A stretch of DNA of 64,000 nt from Nocardioides daphniae (GTDB taxonomy: Bacteria; Actinomycetota; Actinomycetes; Propionibacteriales; Nocardioidaceae), in the NCBI RefSeq assembly GCF_004777465.1, contig NZ_CP038462.1:3410001-3474000 (forward strand), given 5' to 3'. The translations under genes and the position numbers were made by a program. Numbering within the stretch: position 1 is the first letter of the stretch; each line of letters opens with the position of its first letter. The notes beneath the pieces are model-generated. The model searched no databases and was not told the origin of the DNA. It saw only the letters and a list, made by a program, of their open reading frames with translations. Shown in pieces: positions 53,668 through 62,360 of this stretch.

Positions 53668-54651
53668 ATGCGCGCCGTCACGATCACCGAGCCCGTAGGG
53701 CCTGAGGTCCTCACCGTCGTCGACCTGCCCGACCTCACGCCCGGAGCGGGCGAGGTCCTCGTCGAGGTGGTCGCGACCGCCGTCAACAAGGCCGACACCC
53801 TGCAGCGCAAGGGCTTCTACCCGGCGCCGCCCGGTGCGTCGGAGGTGCTGGGCCTGGAGTGCAGCGGCCGGGTCGCCGCGCTGGGCGAGGGCGTCACCGA
53901 CTGGCAGGTGGGCGACGAGGTCTGCGCGCTGCTCGCCGGCGGTGGCTACGCCAGCCAGGTGGTCGTGCCGCAGGGCCAGCTCATGCCGGTGCCGGAGGGT
54001 GTCGACCTGGTCTCGGCCGCGGCGCTGCCCGAGGTCGCGGCGACCGTCTGGTCCAACGTCTTCATGACCGCCGGCCTCGACTCCGGCGACTCGTTCCTGG
54101 TGCACGGCGGAGCGGGCGGCATCGGCACCTTCGCCATCCAGCTCGCCTCCGCGATGGGGATCAAGGTCTTCACCACGGCCGGCTCCGCGGAGAAGCTGGC
54201 GGTCTGCGCCGAGCTGGGCGCCGACGTGACGATCAACTACCGCGAGGAGAGCTTCCTCGAGGTCGTGCGCGAGGCCACCGACGGCCGTGGCGTCGACGTC
54301 GTGCTCGACAACATGGGCGCCAAGTACCTCGCCGACAACGTCTCGGCGCTGGCCGACGACGGACGCCTGGTGATCATCGGGATGCAGGGCGGGGTGAAGG
54401 CCGAGCTCAACATCTCCCAGCTGCTGGCCAAGCGCGGCTCGGTGATCGCGACCTCGCTGCGCGCCCGGCCCGAGGAGCAGAAGGCGCTCATCTGCGCCGA
54501 CGTGGTCGAGCACGTGTGGCCGCTGGTCGCCGACGGTCAGGTGCAGCCGGTGGTCCACGAGGTGCTCCCCCTGGAGGAGGTGGCCCGCGCCCACCAGCTG
54601 ATGGACGACAGCGGCCACGTCGGCAAGATCGTCCTCAAGGTCGCTGACTGA
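53668..54651 (+). CDS. Quinone oxidoreductase-type zinc-free MDR protein
   Basis: A 327-residue NAD(P)H:quinone oxidoreductase of the medium-chain dehydrogenase family (PIG3/QOR-like). NKADTLQRKGFYPAPPG and GLECSGRVAALGEGV belong to the catalytic domain, and HGGAGGIGTFAIQLA is the NADPH-binding loop. The zinc ligands of alcohol dehydrogenases are missing, as expected for this branch. It follows the MobA-like gene after 22 bases. Confidence 0.88.
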   Translation: MRAVTITEPVGPEVLTVVDLPDLTPGAGEVLVEVVATAVNKADTLQRKGFYPAPPGASEVLGLECSGRVAALGEGVTDWQVGDEVCALLAGGGYASQVVVPQGQLMPVPEGVDLVSAAALPEVAATVWSNVFMTAGLDSGDSFLVHGGAGGIGTFAIQLASAMGIKVFTTAGSAEKLAVCAELGADVTINYREESFLEVVREATDGRGVDVVLDNMGAKYLADNVSALADDGRLVIIGMQGGVKAELNISQLLAKRGSVIATSLRARPEEQKALICADVVEHVWPLVADGQVQPVVHEVLPLEEVARAHQLMDDSGHVGKIVLKVAD

Positions 54652-54712
54652 GCGTGCGGTCCGGGGCTCACCTGGCGACGGGCATGACCGACGCCGAACT
54701 AGGGTGGGGCCC

Positions 54713-55362
54713 ATGACTGACGCCCCCGCCGAGAACCCGTCGAGCCCCGACCAGGACGAGGTCGTGACCGAGGTGCAGGTCGAGGTCCCTGAGGGACACG
54801 TCCTGGTGATCGGTCCCGACGGCACCCCGGTCGGCACCGTGCCTGCCGAGGTCGTCGCCCAGGCCCAGGGTGACGCCGACGACGACGGGTCGTCCGCGAG
54901 CGTCACCGAGCTGGTCGAGCAGCCCGCCAAGGTGATGCGGATCGGCTCGATGATCCGCCAGCTGCTCGAGGAGGTGAAGGCGGCCCGCTCGACGAGGCCA
55001 GCCGCGCCCGTCTGCGTGACATCCACCAGGCCTCCATCAAGGAGCTCGAGTCGGGCCTGGCCCCCGAGCTGATCGAGGAGCTGGAGCGCATCGCGCTGCC
55101 CTTCACCGACGACGCCACCCCGTCCGAGGGTGAGCTCCGGATCGCCCAGGCCCAGCTGGTCGGGTGGCTGGAGGGCCTCTTCCACGGCATCCAGACCGCG
55201 ATCTACGCCCAGCAGATGGCGAGCCGCGCCCAGCTGGAGCAGATGCGGCGCGCGCTCCCCGGGATGGCGCCCGGCGGTGACGGCCAGGGCCAGGCTCCCC
55301 AGCAGGGCGGCCAGCAGGCCTCGGACGGTACGCCGCACCCCACGGGCGGCATGTACCTCTGA
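54713..55362 (+). CDS. bpa: Bacterial proteasome activator Bpa (frameshift near 54992)
   Basis: This ring-forming helical activator of the actinobacterial 20S proteasome would be about 216 residues. The N-terminal 70 residues are acidic and disordered; the four-helix core begins VMRIGSMIRQLLEEVKAA and continues after the break as DEASRARLRDIHQASIKELE, LIEELERIALPF and AQAQLVGWLEGLFHGIQTA. The C-terminus GGMYL resembles the GQYL tail that docks into the proteasome. One C is missing in gcggcccgctcgac; restoring it gives an unbroken AAPLDEAS. Shows that the organism has a proteasome. Confidence 0.9.
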
Positions 55363-55406
55363 GGGCGGCGCCCCTGGCTCAGCCGGACGTCTCGGACACC
55401 CTTCGC

Positions 55407-55432
55407 GAAATGAACGGCCGTTCGATCATTTC
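55407..55432. repeat. 26-base palindromic element, copy 2
   Basis: Identical in all 26 bases to 26478-26503. Here the pairing extends outward (TTCGCGAAATGA / TCATTTCGTGAA). It lies between the convergent bpa and TIMP-like genes and could act as terminator or protein-binding site. Confidence 0.8.
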
Positions 55433-55485
55433 GTGAACTACTTCGGAACGGCGGGCCACGTCACTCGTACGCCGTGGCGCCCGCG

Positions 55486-56097
55486 TCAGTGGCGGTTGAG
55501 CCGCCCCACCACGGCGAGGCCGAGCAGGCCGAGCAGGATCGCTGCCGCACCGGGCGCCGCGAGTCGAGCGAAGTCGACGGGCGCCGCGCCCTCGACCTTC
55601 GTGCGTACGGCCTTGGCAGGGTCGGGGGCGGGAAGCCGCTCCCCCACGCCGAGAGACCTCTGCACCTTCACCAGGTCGCGCTGCTTCAACGGGCGCGTGC
55701 CGGAGCAGAGGCCGGTCGCATTGGCGGTCGTGGTGAGGAAGAGCCAGCGCTCCCCCTCCTCCGGCTCGCCGATGCCGCAGCCTGCGCCGATCGCGTCGGT
55801 GACCGTGACGCGAGCACTCGCGAGGTCACCCTTGAAGAGCCGCTGGGCGACCACCTGGAACTGCCGCTGCCCCTCGTCGGTGGTCGAGCTGCTCTGCACG
55901 ACGCCGGTGTAGACGACGTCGGCCTGCTTGGTCAGCTTCCTGAGGTCGCTGGTCTGGCAGGTGCACGCCTGCGCCGGGGTCGCCGTGGCCAGGATCCCGC
56001 CCCCCGCGAGCAACGCGGTGAGCAGCAGGGTCAGGACGGCGCGCGACCACTCACGGGGGTGCGCGCCGCGGCGGGGACGTGGGGCGGCGTACGGCAT
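55486..56097 (-). CDS. Secreted, membrane-anchored TIMP/NTR-like protein
   Basis: This 203-residue protein has a signal peptide (VLTLLLTALLAGGGILATAT, cleaved after PAQA) that leaves CTCQTSDLRKLTKQADVVYTG at the N-terminus. An N-terminal C-x-C followed by a beta-barrel is the hallmark of netrin/TIMP-type modules, which inhibit metalloproteases in animals. A single C-terminal helix (AAAILLGLLGLAVVG) with basic end anchors it outside the membrane. A protease-related role is only inferred. Confidence 0.7.
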   Translation of the reverse strand: MPYAAPRPRRGAHPREWSRAVLTLLLTALLAGGGILATATPAQACTCQTSDLRKLTKQADVVYTGVVQSSSTTDEGQRQFQVVAQRLFKGDLASARVTVTDAIGAGCGIGEPEEGERWLFLTTTANATGLCSGTRPLKQRDLVKVQRSLGVGERLPAPDPAKAVRTKVEGAAPVDFARLAAPGAAAILLGLLGLAVVGRLNRH

Positions 56098-56144
56098 GGC
56101 GACAGCGTAGCGCCGCCCCACAGGGCTGGCTCCGCGCGCCGACC

Positions 56145-56996
56145 TCAGAGGCCGAAGAGCCGCGCCAACGTCCGGGCGACACCGTCGTCGGCGTGGTGCG
56201 GGGCCGCGTGCTCGGCGCTGGCCAGCACCGAGGGGTGGGCGTTCTCCATCGCGTAGGCGTGCCCCGCCCAGTCGAGCAGCGGCAGGTCGTTGGGCATGTC
56301 GCCGAAGGCGACGACCTCGCTGCGGTCGATGCCGAGGTCGCCGCAGAGCGACGCCAGCGTCGAGGCCTTGGTGACGCCCGCGCCGGAGATCTCCACGAGC
56401 GTGCCGACCGACGACCAGGTGGTGGTGACCTCGTGGCCCACCGCCTCCTCGGCCAGGCGCCAGAACTCCTCCGGCTCCTGCTCCTCGTGGCGGGCGAGCA
56501 GCTTCACGACCTGGTCGTCGACCAGCTCCTCCAGCGCGCCGACCGGGAAGCCGGGGTCGGTGTTGACCTGCATCCGCGGCATGAAGTCGGGCTCGCGGGA
56601 GAAGCCGGTCGTCTTCTCCAGGGCGAAGGTGGTGCCGGGCACTGCGGCGCGCAGCAGCGCGGCCACGCGGACCAGGACGTCGGGCGCGATGGTGTGCGCG
56701 CGGCGTACGGAGTGCGAGGCGACGTCGTAGACGATGCCACCGTTGCTGAGGATCGCCAGGCCGTGGCCGCCGACCTCCGCCCACAGCGTCTCCATCCAGC
56801 GGATCGGGCGCCCGGTCACGAAGACCACCGGGACGTCGCGCTCCTCCAGCGCCAGCAGCACCTCACGGGTGTAGCTGCTCACCGCGCCGTCGGGGCCGAG
56901 CAGCGTCCCGTCGAGGTCGGTCGCCACCAGGCGCGGCGGGGCCGGGGGCGCGACGGCGCCGTCCTCGTCGGCCCTCGGCACGTCGCTGGTGGTCAC
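56145..56996 (-). CDS. Cof-type HAD-IIB phosphatase (1)
   Basis: This 283-residue haloacid-dehalogenase-family hydrolase shows the nucleophile motif ATDLDGTLLG, VTGRPIR, the Lys in GVTKAST and FGDMPNDLPLLDWAG for motif IV. Cof enzymes remove phosphate from sugar phosphates or nucleotides. It lies eight bases after a second, related HAD gene in the serS operon. Confidence 0.88.
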   Translation of the reverse strand: MTTSDVPRADEDGAVAPPAPPRLVATDLDGTLLGPDGAVSSYTREVLLALEERDVPVVFVTGRPIRWMETLWAEVGGHGLAILSNGGIVYDVASHSVRRAHTIAPDVLVRVAALLRAAVPGTTFALEKTTGFSREPDFMPRMQVNTDPGFPVGALEELVDDQVVKLLARHEEQEPEEFWRLAEEAVGHEVTTTWSSVGTLVEISGAGVTKASTLASLCGDLGIDRSEVVAFGDMPNDLPLLDWAGHAYAMENAHPSVLASAEHAAPHHADDGVARTLARLFGL

Positions 56997-57003
56997 GGCG
57001 GCC

Positions 57004-57915
57004 TCAGCCCTGGCCGAACCAGCGGTCGAGCTCGACGGCCACGCCGTCGTCGTGGACCGTCGCGGTCACCGCGTCGGCAGCCGCCCGGACCTCCTCGATC
57101 GCCTGGCCCATCGCCACCCCCCGGCCGGCCCAGGCCAGCATCTCGAGGTCGTTGCGGCCGTCACCGATCGCCAGCACGTCGACCGGGTCGACACCGAGGG
57201 CGTCGCAGACGTGCTGCAGGCCCGACGCCTTGGAGACACCCGCCGGCGCGAAGTCGATCCAGGCGCTCCAGCCGACGACGTAGTCGGTGCCGTGCAGACC
57301 CAGCTTGGCGGCGGTCTCGAGGAAGTCGTCGGCCGTCGACTCGGGGTCACGCACGACGACACGGTTGACCGGCTGCCCGACGATCTCCTCGACCGGCGTG
57401 ATCACCTGCTCGCCGTTGAGCTCGCCCGGCGGGAAGGGCCGGTTGACCAGGTAGCCACCGATCTCGCGCTCCTCCGCGGCGACCAGGGCGTCGGGGTGGT
57501 GCTCGAGGATCGCGCGCACGGCCGGAGCCGCGTCGAAGACCTCCTCGTGGACGACCTCCGTCGGGGCGTAGCGGAAGATCACCGACCCGTTGGAGGCGAC
57601 GACCCAGAGCCGGTCGTCGACGTCGGGCGTCGGGTCCTCCGGCGATCCCTCGACCGGCAGCTTGAGCAGGTCGGCGATCGTCGTCATGCCGTGCGGCGAG
57701 CGGCCGCTGGCCAGCACGATGTGGGCGCCGGCGTCACGGGCCCGGTGGATCGCGTCGAAGACGGGCTGGCGGATCGTCTCGTAGGGCACGTCCTGCCCGT
57801 CGACCCACGCCAGCAGCGTGCCGTCGATGTCGAGCGCGACCAGGGCAGGGCGCCACCCCGGCTCGGGCTCGGCGCCCGACCGGGTCCTCCCCTGCTCGAC
57901 CGAGGCTTCAGCCAA
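57004..57915 (-). CDS. Cof-type HAD-IIB phosphatase (2)
   Basis: A 303-residue relative of the preceding protein: [11 protein letters not shown] (nucleophile), [19 protein letters not shown] and [15 protein letters not shown]. It begins with TTG inside an eight-base overlap with the end of serS. Substrate unknown; the two phosphatases probably arose by duplication. Confidence 0.88.
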   Translation of the reverse strand: MAEASVEQGRTRSGAEPEPGWRPALVALDIDGTLLAWVDGQDVPYETIRQPVFDAIHRARDAGAHIVLASGRSPHGMTTIADLLKLPVEGSPEDPTPDVDDRLWVVASNGSVIFRYAPTEVVHEEVFDAAPAVRAILEHHPDALVAAEEREIGGYLVNRPFPPGELNGEQVITPVEEIVGQPVNRVVVRDPESTADDFLETAAKLGLHGTDYVVGWSAWIDFAPAGVSKASGLQHVCDALGVDPVDVLAIGDGRNDLEMLAWAGRGVAMGQAIEEVRAAADAVTATVHDDGVAVELDRWFGQG

Positions 57916-59191
57916 CGGGGATCACCGGCTCCAGGACCTCGCGGCCCATCCACTTCTGCAGCGCCTTCGGCACCTTCACCGAGCCGTCGGCCTGCTGGTG
58001 CGTCTCGAGCACCGCGACGATGGCGCGGGTGATCGCGGTGAGCGTGCCGTTGAGCGTGGCGACCGGGACGGTCGAGCCCTCGGCGTCACGCGTACGCACG
58101 TCGAGGCGACGCGACTGGAAGTCGGTGCAGTTGGAGGTCGAGGTGAGCTCGCGGTACTTGCCCTGGGTGGGGATCCACGCCTCGAGGTCGAACTTGCGGC
58201 TGGCGCTCAGGCCGAGGTCGCCGGCCGCGATCGAGACGACCTGGTAGGCCACCTCGAGCTTGTCCATGAAGGCACGCTCCCAGGCCAGCAGGCGCGCGTG
58301 CTCGGCCTCGGCCTCCTCGAGCGTGGTGTAGACGAACATCTCGACCTTGTCGAACCAGTGCACCCGGATGATGCCCTTGGTGTCCTTGCCGTGCGAGCCG
58401 GCCTCCTTGCGGAAGCAGGGGCTGAAGGCGGCGTAACGGCGCGGCAGCGACTCCGCGTCGAGGATCTCTCCGGAGTGGTAGGCAGCCATCGCGACCTCGG
58501 ACGTACCGACGAGGTAGAGGTCCTCGCCCTCGATCCGGTAGACGTCGTCGGCGGCCTGGCCGAGGAAGCCGGTGCCGTCCATCGCCTCGGGCTTGACCAG
58601 CGAGGGGGCGATGACCTGGGTGAAGCCGGCCTCGCGGGCCAGCTCCATCGCCATGTTGACGAGCGCGAGCTCGAGCTCGGCGCCGACGCCGGTGAGGAAG
58701 TAGAAGCGCGAGCCGGAGACCTTGGCGCCGCGGTCGAGGTCGATCGCGCCGAGGATCTTGCCGAGCTCGACGTGGTCGCGGGGCTCGAAGCCCTCGGCGG
58801 CGAAGTCGCGGGGGGTGCCGACGTACTCGAGCACGACCGAGTCGTCCTCGCCGCCCTCGGGGACGTCGGGGTGGGTCATGTTGGGGAAGGTCTTGAGCAG
58901 GTCGACCCACACGGCCTCGGCGGCCTTCTGGGACTCCTCGGCGGCCTTGACGTCGGCGGCCAGCGTCTTGGTGCGCGCCAGCAGCTCGGCCTTCTCGTCG
59001 GGGGCGGCCTTCGGGATCAGCTTGCCGAGCTGCTTCTGCTCCGCGCGCTTGGCCTCGAAGGAGGCGATCGCCTCGCGCCGCGCGGTGTCGGCGGCCAGGG
59101 CCCGGTCGACGACCTCGTCGGAGTGTCCACGCTTGGCCAGGCTGGCTCGCACACGGTCGGGGCTCTCGCGCAACAGGCGGGGATCGATCAT
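57908..59191 (-). CDS. serS: Seryl-tRNA synthetase
   Basis: A 427-residue class II synthetase. The N-terminal coiled-coil arm (residues about 30-100, [20 protein letters not shown]) holds the long variable arm of tRNA-Ser; motif 2 is [14 protein letters not shown] and motif 3 [12 protein letters not shown] with [10 protein letters not shown]. Its substrate, tRNA-Ser(CGA), is encoded at 38345. Head of an operon with two HAD phosphatases. Confidence 0.96.
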   Translation of the reverse strand: MIDPRLLRESPDRVRASLAKRGHSDEVVDRALAADTARREAIASFEAKRAEQKQLGKLIPKAAPDEKAELLARTKTLAADVKAAEESQKAAEAVWVDLLKTFPNMTHPDVPEGGEDDSVVLEYVGTPRDFAAEGFEPRDHVELGKILGAIDLDRGAKVSGSRFYFLTGVGAELELALVNMAMELAREAGFTQVIAPSLVKPEAMDGTGFLGQAADDVYRIEGEDLYLVGTSEVAMAAYHSGEILDAESLPRRYAAFSPCFRKEAGSHGKDTKGIIRVHWFDKVEMFVYTTLEEAEAEHARLLAWERAFMDKLEVAYQVVSIAAGDLGLSASRKFDLEAWIPTQGKYRELTSTSNCTDFQSRRLDVRTRDAEGSTVPVATLNGTLTAITRAIVAVLETHQQADGSVKVPKALQKWMGREVLEPVIPVG

Positions 59192-59212
59192 GCTGCAAGG
59201 CTAGCCTTTGGG

Positions 59213-59226
59213 CATACTCGCTCGTG
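59213..59226 (+). promoter_or_regulatory. Candidate leaderless -10 of the PAP2-kinase gene
   Basis: CATACT at 59213-59218 ends seven bases before the GTG at 59226, and no Shine-Dalgarno is visible in the 34-base gap to the divergent serS start. Confidence 0.3.
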
Positions 59227-60798
59227 TGCTGGATCGAACCCGACCGAAGCTCCTGACCGCTGCCGGCGTCTGCGCCCTGCTCTTCGCTGCGCTCGCCTTC
59301 GCGGTGACCTGGGAGCGTACGCCGCTCGCCGGCCTCGACGACCTCGGTCAGGAGGCCGCTGGCTGGACGGCGCGCCACGACCTGCTGACCCAGGTGCTGC
59401 TGGTGGTCGAGGACCTCTTCAACACCGTCGGCATGACGGTGCTGACGGTGCTGCTGGCCGGGGCGCTGCTGTGGAAGAAGCATCCGCGCGCCGCGATCAT
59501 CACGGTCGTGGTGATGGTCGTGACCTCACTGCTGACCACCGGACTGAAACTCCTTCTGAGCCGAGAGCGCCCCGACTGGCAGGAGGCGCTCGGGCTGCAC
59601 GACACGCTCAGCTTCCCCTCGGGTCACGCGTCCTCGATCACCGCCTACACCGGGCTGCTGGCCGTGCTCGCCGTGATCTTCCTGCGCAAGCAGGCGATGC
59701 GCCGCGCCGCCATGACCGGTCTGAGCCTGATCTGGCTGGTCGTGGTGCTCGACCGCGTGCTGCTCGGTCGCCACTACCCCACCGACGTCATCGCCGGCAC
59801 GCTGCTGGCACTCTCCGTGCTGCTCGTGGCGCTGGTCTGGTTCGACCCGCGCCCGAAGAGCATCGCGGAGAAGATCGAGCCGTTGCAGGAGGTCTACTCC
59901 TCGCGCAAGCGGCTCGCGGTGGTGCTCAACCCGATCAAGGTGGAGGACGTCGGCGCCTTCCGCGACCTGGTCACCAACCTGGCCCGCGACGCCGGTTGGC
60001 AGGAGCCGACCTGGCACTACACGACCGTCGAGGACCCGGGCACCGGGATGGCGGCCGCCGCTGCCGCCGACGGCGTCGACCTCGTCCTGGTCTGCGGTGG
60101 CGACGGCACGGTGCGCGAGGTCTGCGCCCAGCTCGCCGGCTCCGGCATCCCGGTCGGCATCATCCCCGCCGGCACCGGCAACCTTCTGGCCCGCAACCTC
60201 GACGTCCCGCTCTACATCCGCTCTGCGATCGACGTCGGCCTCAACGGCCAGGACCGCGCCATCGACATGGTCGAGGTGACCGGCGACGGCATCGAGAAGA
60301 GCCACTTCATGTGATGGCCGGCATGGGCTTCGACGCCGCGATCATGGAGGCGTCAACGACGACATCAAGAAGCGAATCGGCTGGGTGGCCTACATCGTGT
60401 CGGGCCTGAAGTCGCTGATGTTCCCCGCGGTGAAGGTGGAGATCTCGATCGACGGGGGCCCGGCGACGACGCACCGCGCCCGTACGGTCGTGGTCGGCAA
60501 CGTCGGCTACCTCCAGGCCGGCATGCCGCTGCTGCCCGACGCGACCATCGACGACGGCCAGATCGACGTCGTGATCCTGCACCCGAAGAGCTTCCTGTCG
60601 TGGGTGCCGCTGGCCGCGCGCGTGCTGGTGCGCAGCAAGCGGACCGACTCCACCATCGACCGGTTGACCGGGTCGACCGTGGCGATCCGGGCCGCGATCG
60701 CGACCCCGCGCCAGCTCGACGGCGACTCGATCGGTGAGGGCCGCGAGCTGACGATGACCTGCGTGCCGGGTCGGTTGCTGGTGCGCGTGCCGCGCTGA
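59226..60798 (+). CDS. PAP2 phosphatase-diacylglycerol/lipid kinase fusion (frameshifts near 60311 and 60350)
   Basis: One protein of about 524 residues joining two opposite lipid activities. The N-terminal 210 residues are a membrane PAP2 phosphatase with KLLLSRERP, FPSGHASS and GRHYPTD. From RLAVVLNPIK a soluble DAGK/YegS-type kinase follows with CGGDGTVREV, PAGTGNLLARN and, after the breaks, AGMGFDAAIM and VGNVGYLQAGM. One base is missing at 60311 and one at 60350; both restore a continuous reading (SHFMVMAGMGFDA; MEGVNDDIKKRIGW). It may recycle or phosphorylate membrane lipids. Confidence 0.87.
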
Positions 60799-60834
60799 TT
60801 CACGGAGCCGCGTTCCGCGCTGATCCAACCCACA

Positions 60835-60878
60835 ACGTCATCACGGGCGGCGGCCCCAGCCACCGGCCATGATGACGT
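60835..60878. repeat. REP-like palindrome after the PAP2-kinase gene
   Basis: ACGTCATCA and TGATGACGT form perfect 9-bp arms around a GC-rich loop, between two convergent genes. It shares its core with the elements at 5687-5728 and 32591-32648. Confidence 0.6.
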
Positions 60879-60897
60879 CCCGCCAGGAAGGGGAGGG

Positions 60898-61296
60898 TCA
60901 GCCCCGCGCGTGCGCGACGGCCTCCTCCTCCTCGGGGGAGAGCTGGGCGTCGCTCGACCACGAGCTGATCGTCTTCGCGTACGTCCGCGCCTCGCTGCGC
61001 CCGTGGATCGAGGTGAGCACCACCCCGTCGCCGGCGTCGTCGAGCAGCGCGACCGACCACGAGAGGTGACCGCCGACGTCACCGAAGGCGTCGTACCGGA
61101 CCACCGAGAGGTGGCGCAGCGCGCCGTTGGAGGCGGCCTGGAGCGCAGCGACCTCGCGGCGCAGGCCGACCACGTCCTCGGGCAGCGGAGCGGCACCGGG
61201 GACCGGGCGGGAGCCGGCCGTACGCCGCAGCGCGACGACCGAGAAGACCACCGCGACGACGGCGAGGAGCAGGGCAGGGACCGCGAGGTAGGACAC
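60898..61296 (-). CDS. DUF4446-family membrane-anchored protein
   Basis: This 132-residue protein has one N-terminal helix (LAVPALLLAVVAVVFSVVAL), a short coiled coil (DVVGLRREVAALQAA) and a compact domain with LSVVRYDAFGDVGGHLSWSV and GVVLTSIHGRSEARTYAKTI, which is the DUF4446 signature. Function unknown. GTG start, divergent from pheA. Confidence 0.85.
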   Translation of the reverse strand: MSYLAVPALLLAVVAVVFSVVALRRTAGSRPVPGAAPLPEDVVGLRREVAALQAASNGALRHLSVVRYDAFGDVGGHLSWSVALLDDAGDGVVLTSIHGRSEARTYAKTISSWSSDAQLSPEEEEAVAHARG

Positions 61297-61384
61297 GGCG
61301 GCAGCCTAGTCGCGGCGACGTGCTGGTGACCGCGCGACGCGGCCTCGGCGCAAACGGGCTCGGGCTCGTGGGAAAGTGGTCCGT

Positions 61385-62239
61385 GTGAGTGCCACCGAGA
61401 AGACCCGCCGCATCGCCTACCAGGGCGAGCCCGGCGCCAACTCCCACATCGTCTGCGCCCAGCACTACCACCACGAAGCCGTGCCGTGCGCCTCGTTCGA
61501 GGACGTCTTCGCGGCCGTCGAGAGCGGCGACGCCGACCTGGCGATGATCCCGATCGACAACTCGCTGGCTGGCCGCGTCGCCGACATCCACCACTTCCTG
61601 CCGGCGTCGTCGCTGCACATCATCGCCGAGCACTTTCTGCGCATCACCTTCAACCTGATGGCGCTGCCCGGGGCCGACGAGGCGGGCGTGCGGACCATCC
61701 ACAGCCACGTCCACGCGCTGGGCCAGTGCCGCAAGGTGATCAAGGAGCTCGGCGCCACCCCGGTCATCTCGGGTGACACCGCCGGCGCTGCCCGGGAGGT
61801 CGCCGAGTCGGGCGACACCTCGCAGGCCGCGCTCGCCCCGCCGCTCGCCGCCGAGATCTACGGCCTCGACGTGCTGCGTACGGAGGTCGAGGACGAGGAC
61901 CACAACACCACCCGCTTCGTGGTGCTGTCGCGCGACTACGTCAAGGCGCCGCAGGGCAACGGCCCGGTCGTCACCAGCTTCATCTTCAACGTGCGCAACC
62001 TCCCGGCCGCGCTCTACAAGGCGCTCGGCGGCTTCGCCACCAACAGCGTCAACATGACCAAGCTGGAGAGCTACATGGTGGGCGGCGGCTTCACCGCGAC
62101 CCAGTTCCTGGCGGAGGTCGACGGCCACCCCGACGACACCGGCCTGGCCCGGGCGCTCGAGGAGCTCGCCTTCTTCACCACCGAGATCAAGGTGCTCGGC
62201 GTCTATCCCGCCGCCCCGGAGCGCGCCGACCACAGCTGA
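61385..62239 (+). CDS. pheA: Prephenate dehydratase with ACT domain
   Basis: A 284-residue enzyme that converts prephenate to phenylpyruvate for phenylalanine synthesis. The catalytic Thr lies in NTTRFVVLS, and the N-terminal YQGEPGANSH and IPIDNSLAGRV are family blocks. The C-terminal ACT domain reads NMTKLESYMVGG in place of the common ESRP motif, as in several bacterial forms, so feedback control may differ. GTG at 61385 follows GGGAAAG; GTG at 61376 is less likely. Confidence 0.92.
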   Translation: MSATEKTRRIAYQGEPGANSHIVCAQHYHHEAVPCASFEDVFAAVESGDADLAMIPIDNSLAGRVADIHHFLPASSLHIIAEHFLRITFNLMALPGADEAGVRTIHSHVHALGQCRKVIKELGATPVISGDTAGAAREVAESGDTSQAALAPPLAAEIYGLDVLRTEVEDEDHNTTRFVVLSRDYVKAPQGNGPVVTSFIFNVRNLPAALYKALGGFATNSVNMTKLESYMVGGGFTATQFLAEVDGHPDDTGLARALEELAFFTTEIKVLGVYPAAPERADHS

Positions 62240-62286
62240 GGCCAGCGCCCACGCAGCATCGCCGCTCAGCTGCCCCACGAATGGCC

Positions 62287-62322
62287 GACGCCGGGAACGA
62301 GATCACTCTCGCTCCCGGCGTC
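62287..62322. terminator. Terminator between pheA and the metalloprotease
   Basis: GACGCCGGGA-x-CGAGA, loop TCAC and TCTCG-x-TCCCGGCGTC form a 15-bp stem with one mismatch between convergent genes. Confidence 0.8.
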
Positions 62323-62360
62323 GCCGTTCTCCTCGACCTCAGAAGGTCATGCGCTGAGCA

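Noticed and set aside
53014..55338. Minus-strand frame extending the nitrilase gene upstream
   Set aside because: It runs antisense to the MobA-like, quinone reductase and bpa genes; the ATG at 53013 gives a sensible protein.
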